DNA of 64,000 nt. Origin: Hippopus hippopus (lineage: Eukaryota; Mollusca; Bivalvia; Cardiida; Cardiidae). This document shows, piece after piece, positions 61,331 through 64,000 of this stretch. Position numbers and translations under genes: made by a program. Location: the NCBI GenBank assembly GCA_946811185.2, contig OX328096.1, forward strand, positions 46,762,252 through 46,826,251, read 5' to 3'. Every line of letters begins with the position of its first letter. Positions within the stretch are counted from its first letter, which is position 1. Under the pieces are notes generated by a model that searched no databases, had not been told where the DNA came from, and worked only from the letters and a program-made list of their open reading frames with translations.

Positions 61331-61876
61331 GAGTTAACTGACGTAGGCATACATGAGACACTGTAATGTATTATTTTGTAAAGAGATCAGTAAGGTGTGC
61401 ATCATGCATCGTACACCTGAAAAATTACGATCCTTCTTAGCATTTGACGTATGCTTAATTTAGATAACACACGTGAAAAAGTTTAGCGTAAGCCTTTTAG
61501 CATGTGTCCTGCCAAAACTATTGCTTGAACTTTTGCAAACTATGTATTTCGCCTATGAAGGAAATTTAAATGGAATTGCATGCCTGAAACTAATTAATGG
61601 AGCATTAATGAAGCGTAGAACAAGATCAGGCTGCACGTATGAGCTGGCTGAAGTTCTTCTACACTTCGGCAAAAATACACGCATGCTCGCTATGAGGGTG
61701 TAAGGGCCAATGAAACGACATACCACTTACTGAAAATCGAAGATTTTTTCATGCGACTCATATTCATAAGCCTTCCTGGCATTCTTCTAAAACCTTCGAA
61801 ACGAAAATAGAAGGTTATCAATGTCGGCACTTTCACTATAGACTGAAGCAGAAGCATAAACCTTGGCCTGTAAATT

Positions 61877-62060
61877 AACCCTTAGGCTGCTAAGTGCGAC
61901 ACACAGACCTTTTGCGGACAGTGTAGATTAAGATCAGACTGCACAGAACGTGCCGTCTGATCTTGGATCTACACTGTCCGATAAGAAGATAGTTCACCCC
62001 ATTTAGGATTTTACTATCGGCCTCAAAGTTTCATTTCATTTATTTAGCAGGTTAAGGGTT
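61877..62060. mobile_element. Family B MITE, intact, in the first myosin intron
   Basis: TTAACCCTTAGGCTGCTAAG to TTAGCAGGTTAAGGGTT. Palindrome GTGTAGATTAAGATCAGACT / CGTCTGATCTTGGATCTACA. It ends about 50 bp before the exon with the myosin start codon. Confidence 0.92.
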
Positions 62061-62113
62061 CAGTGATCACTGGAAGGGTTTCAATGACTTATCTAATTCA
62101 TTTTCATTTTCAG

Positions 62114-62208
62114 ACTGAGAGCTGTTCGAGTCTTGGCATAAGAAACAGCGGTTGTCCGGTATTTTTCTTCCTTTTTATTTTCGTGAGAGCATTTGATTAA
62201 CTACAGTC
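62114..62208 (+). other. 5'UTR part of myosin exon 2
   Basis: Acceptor TCATTTTCAG ends at 62113. The 95 bases up to the ATG carry no other in-frame start that would displace the myosin ATG. Confidence 0.75.
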
Positions 62209-62406
62209 ATGTCTACAGACTGGTCAGCGGATCCCGATTTTCAGTATCTTGCGGTGGACCGCAAGAAGTTGATGAAAGAGCAGACCCAAGCCTTCGACGG
62301 TAAGAAAGCTTGCTGGGTACCATCCGATAAGGAAGGATTCACTAGAGCTGAAATCCAGTCTACAAAAGGTGAAGAGGTCACAGTAAAGATCGAAGCTAAC
62401 AATGAG
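62209..62406 (+). CDS. Myosin heavy chain coding exon 1 (residues 1-66)
   Basis: ATG at 62209, donor GTATTTTT after GAG. It encodes 66 residues including [19 protein letters not shown] and the SH3-like strand [13 protein letters not shown]. Confidence 0.98.
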
Positions 62407-64000
62407 GTATTTTTTTCACGACTGAATTAATTTTGTAGAGATATAATTTTTTGTCGACAATTCATTATGCAAGAAAATAAAAAAAAAAAACATTTATGCA
62501 TGAAGCAAGCATTGCCTTTGCAATATTTGATAGTTTAAGTTTCTACTTATCCAAAATGCTCTTTCTCAAACAGCTTAGAAAAGAAGAAACTTAAATCTGC
62601 ATTAATACAGTCTTGTAAGATAATTTCACCAAAAAATTATAATTGTGATATCTGATTACTCTTTTTTTTCCCTGAAATATATATATATTTTTTTAATTCA
62701 TTAGACACTCGACGAATTCATAAACTCTCCTTTTTCTCCACCATTTACAGACAAAGACGTTCAAGAAGGATGATATCCAACAAGTCAATCCTCCCAAGTT
62801 CGAGATGACAGATGACATGGCTAACATGACCTACCTGAACGAGGCATCTGTACTTCACAACCTGAGATCAAGATACGTCAATGGATTCATCTACGTGAGT
62901 ACCTTTAAGCCCTTAACTCTTTGCCGCATAGTACCAAGTTTTAAAGACACTGTGAAAGAAAACATTTTGGGAAAAGGAGAAAATGCTGGTAACCGGCATT
63001 TTCTCTTTTCCCACAATGTTTTGTACCCGACCAAAGACAATTCCCATTATTTAGGCCACGTTTACTTTGTCGCCTGCAATTGCTGTCAAATCCAAAGAGT
63101 TCAGAATTTTGTGATTAGGTAAAAAGGTTAAATCTTTACAAGACGGCAAAACTTTAGATTCGTCCAAACTGAATGCATTTCAAGCCGCCAAATTAAACGC
63201 GGCTTAAGTCAAGGGGTTTGCCTTTGGTAGGGTAGTACACATTCTGGAAAAGGAGAAAAAAAAAGGGTTGCTACAAGCAGTGTCCCTGGATGGACCTGTG
63301 TTGTGAAAGTGTGCTGCAGTACATCTAGTTCTGATTGTTCATTTGTGCAATTAGAACTACCGAAGCACTATTTTCTGAGAACACTCCGAAGTCACGTTTG
63401 CACGAACAAAATACATTTTTTTTTAAATTTTTTAGATGCTTACAAATTAAATTTCTGGTGACTTTTCGCTAATTCTCATACTTTCCTAGTGCAGGGCAGT
63501 TACTATATATATCGCTTTGTGATTAGCAAAAGTGCTTTTATAGCATTTTTTTATATATAAAAATGAAGGTTTAGATTCAAAAAAAAAAAAACCTGTAGAA
63601 TGGAACTCCAAACTTTTTGGGGATGGGCGTGTACAGTACCGTCTCTAGGCTGCTAAGCGCTATCTAAGGCACTTATAAGGACATAAGGATTAAGATCAGA
63701 CTGCCTGAAACATGCAGCCCGATTCTGGGTCTAAACTGTCCGATACGGTGAGATTTTTCAGTCGAGAATATCTCTGAAATCGCAGTTTTAGGGTTCTCAC
63801 CTTCGCTAGACAGTAAATGAAGCAAGAAACGCCCCTTTTGTAAACTTTGAAAAATCATAATTATTTATATGATTATTTATTTTATTTCATACAGACATAT
63901 TCCGGTCTGTTCTGCGTCGCCATCAACCCCTACCGCCGTCTGCCCATCTATTTGGACTCCATCATTGCCAAATACCGTGGTAAGAGGAAGGTTGAAATGC
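62209..64000 (+). CDS. Striated-muscle-type myosin heavy chain, first three coding exons (truncated by window end)
   Basis: Exons 62209-62406, 62751-62894 and 63895-64000+ join in frame. They encode the N-terminal SH3-like subdomain and the start of the motor domain. [39 protein letters not shown] and NPYRRLPIY match scallop striated myosin nearly residue for residue. This class II myosin is the thick-filament motor of molluscan muscle. The P-loop, actin-binding parts, light-chain sites and coiled-coil rod lie beyond the window. The ATG at 62209 follows a 95-bp 5'UTR segment starting at acceptor 62113. In scallop a single gene gives several muscle isoforms by alternative exons downstream. Promoter elements lie at 60.55-60.61 kb. 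Confidence 0.98.
62751..62894 (+). CDS. Myosin heavy chain coding exon 2 (residues 67-114)
   Basis: Acceptor CCATTTACAG, donor GTGAGT; 48 codons, phase 0. It encodes the [20 protein letters not shown] segment that starts the motor domain. A family A MITE begins 19 bp into the next intron. Confidence 0.98.
62913..63131 (+). mobile_element. Family A MITE in a myosin intron
   Basis: TTAA flanks; core GAGAAAATGCTGGTAACCGG with a near-perfect partner; 19 bp from the exon 2 donor. Confidence 0.92.
63128..63265 (-). repeat. Family A MITE, 3' truncated, sharing a TTAA
   Basis: Begins at the right TTAA of the previous copy (TTAAATCTTTACAAGACGG) and ends in a decayed core with an A-run. Confidence 0.8.
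63645..63800. repeat. Family B MITE, partial
   Basis: CTAGGCTGCTAAGCGCTATC end, core ATTAAGATCAGACTGCCTGA / GCAGCCCGATTCTGGGTCTA; right end lost. Confidence 0.7.
63895..64000 (+). CDS. Myosin heavy chain coding exon 3, cut at window end (from residue 115)
   Basis: Acceptor TTTCATACAG. It encodes [19 protein letters not shown] and [10 protein letters not shown] perfect-looking donor (CGTG/GTAAGAG) lies inside at YRGKRK, but the protein match runs through it, so it is taken as exonic. Confidence 0.97.

Noticed and set aside
1440..63265. Regularly recurring palindromes as a CRISPR-like array
   Set aside because: Spacing is irregular, copies lie in both orientations with TTAA ends and heavy decay, and the DNA is clearly eukaryotic; these are MITEs.
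63976..63986. Donor-like GTAAGAG inside the third myosin coding exon
   Set aside because: The highly conserved protein YRGKRK runs straight through it.

Overview
The window looks like bivalve mollusc nuclear DNA. It is AT-rich, intron-rich and packed with short non-autonomous transposable elements. Its right end holds the first exons of a muscle myosin heavy chain whose protein closely follows scallop striated-muscle myosin. No bacterial, viral, rRNA or CRISPR feature was found. All homology calls rest on remembered family sequences, because no search could be run; exon joins were checked by splice sites and by codon phase.

Layout. (1) 1-5747, + strand: the last four coding exons of folliculin (FLCN); the 5' part lies outside the window. 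(2) 8431-49671, - strand: a complete-looking gene for the meiotic double-strand-break factor MEI1. I assembled it from 28 coding exons whose phases all agree and which sum to 3498 nt (1165 codons plus stop). FLCN and MEI1 are convergent, with about 2.7 kb between their stop codons. (3) 49.7-60.6 kb: intergenic DNA made largely of repeats. (4) 60.6-64.0 kb, + strand: a TATA/CCAAT promoter, a short 5'UTR exon and the first three coding exons of a myosin heavy chain, cut by the window edge. MEI1 and the myosin gene are divergent, about 11 kb apart.

The rest is repeats. Most frequent is a roughly 225-bp TTAA-flanked MITE (family A here), with termini like CCCTTTACC and a central palindrome of about 60 bp. 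About 58 whole or partial copies lie in 64 kb, in both orientations. Many sit in MEI1 introns, some within 10-30 bp of splice sites, and several adjoin end to end sharing one TTAA. A second palindromic family (B, termini TTAACCCTTA, core GTGTAGATCAAGATCAGACT) has about 20 copies. A third (C) has termini like GAGCATGGCTC. Larger elements include two Helentron-like units, one with 155-bp tandem repeats; two copies of an element built of 162-bp repeats; and one with six 158-bp repeats. There are also several terminal-inverted-repeat or fold-back elements and one tRNA-derived SINE.

The three genes are functionally unrelated: nutrient/Rag-GTPase signalling (FLCN), meiotic recombination initiation (MEI1) and muscle contraction (myosin). 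No transposase, reverse transcriptase or other autonomous element protein was recognised, so the repeats here would depend on enzymes encoded elsewhere.
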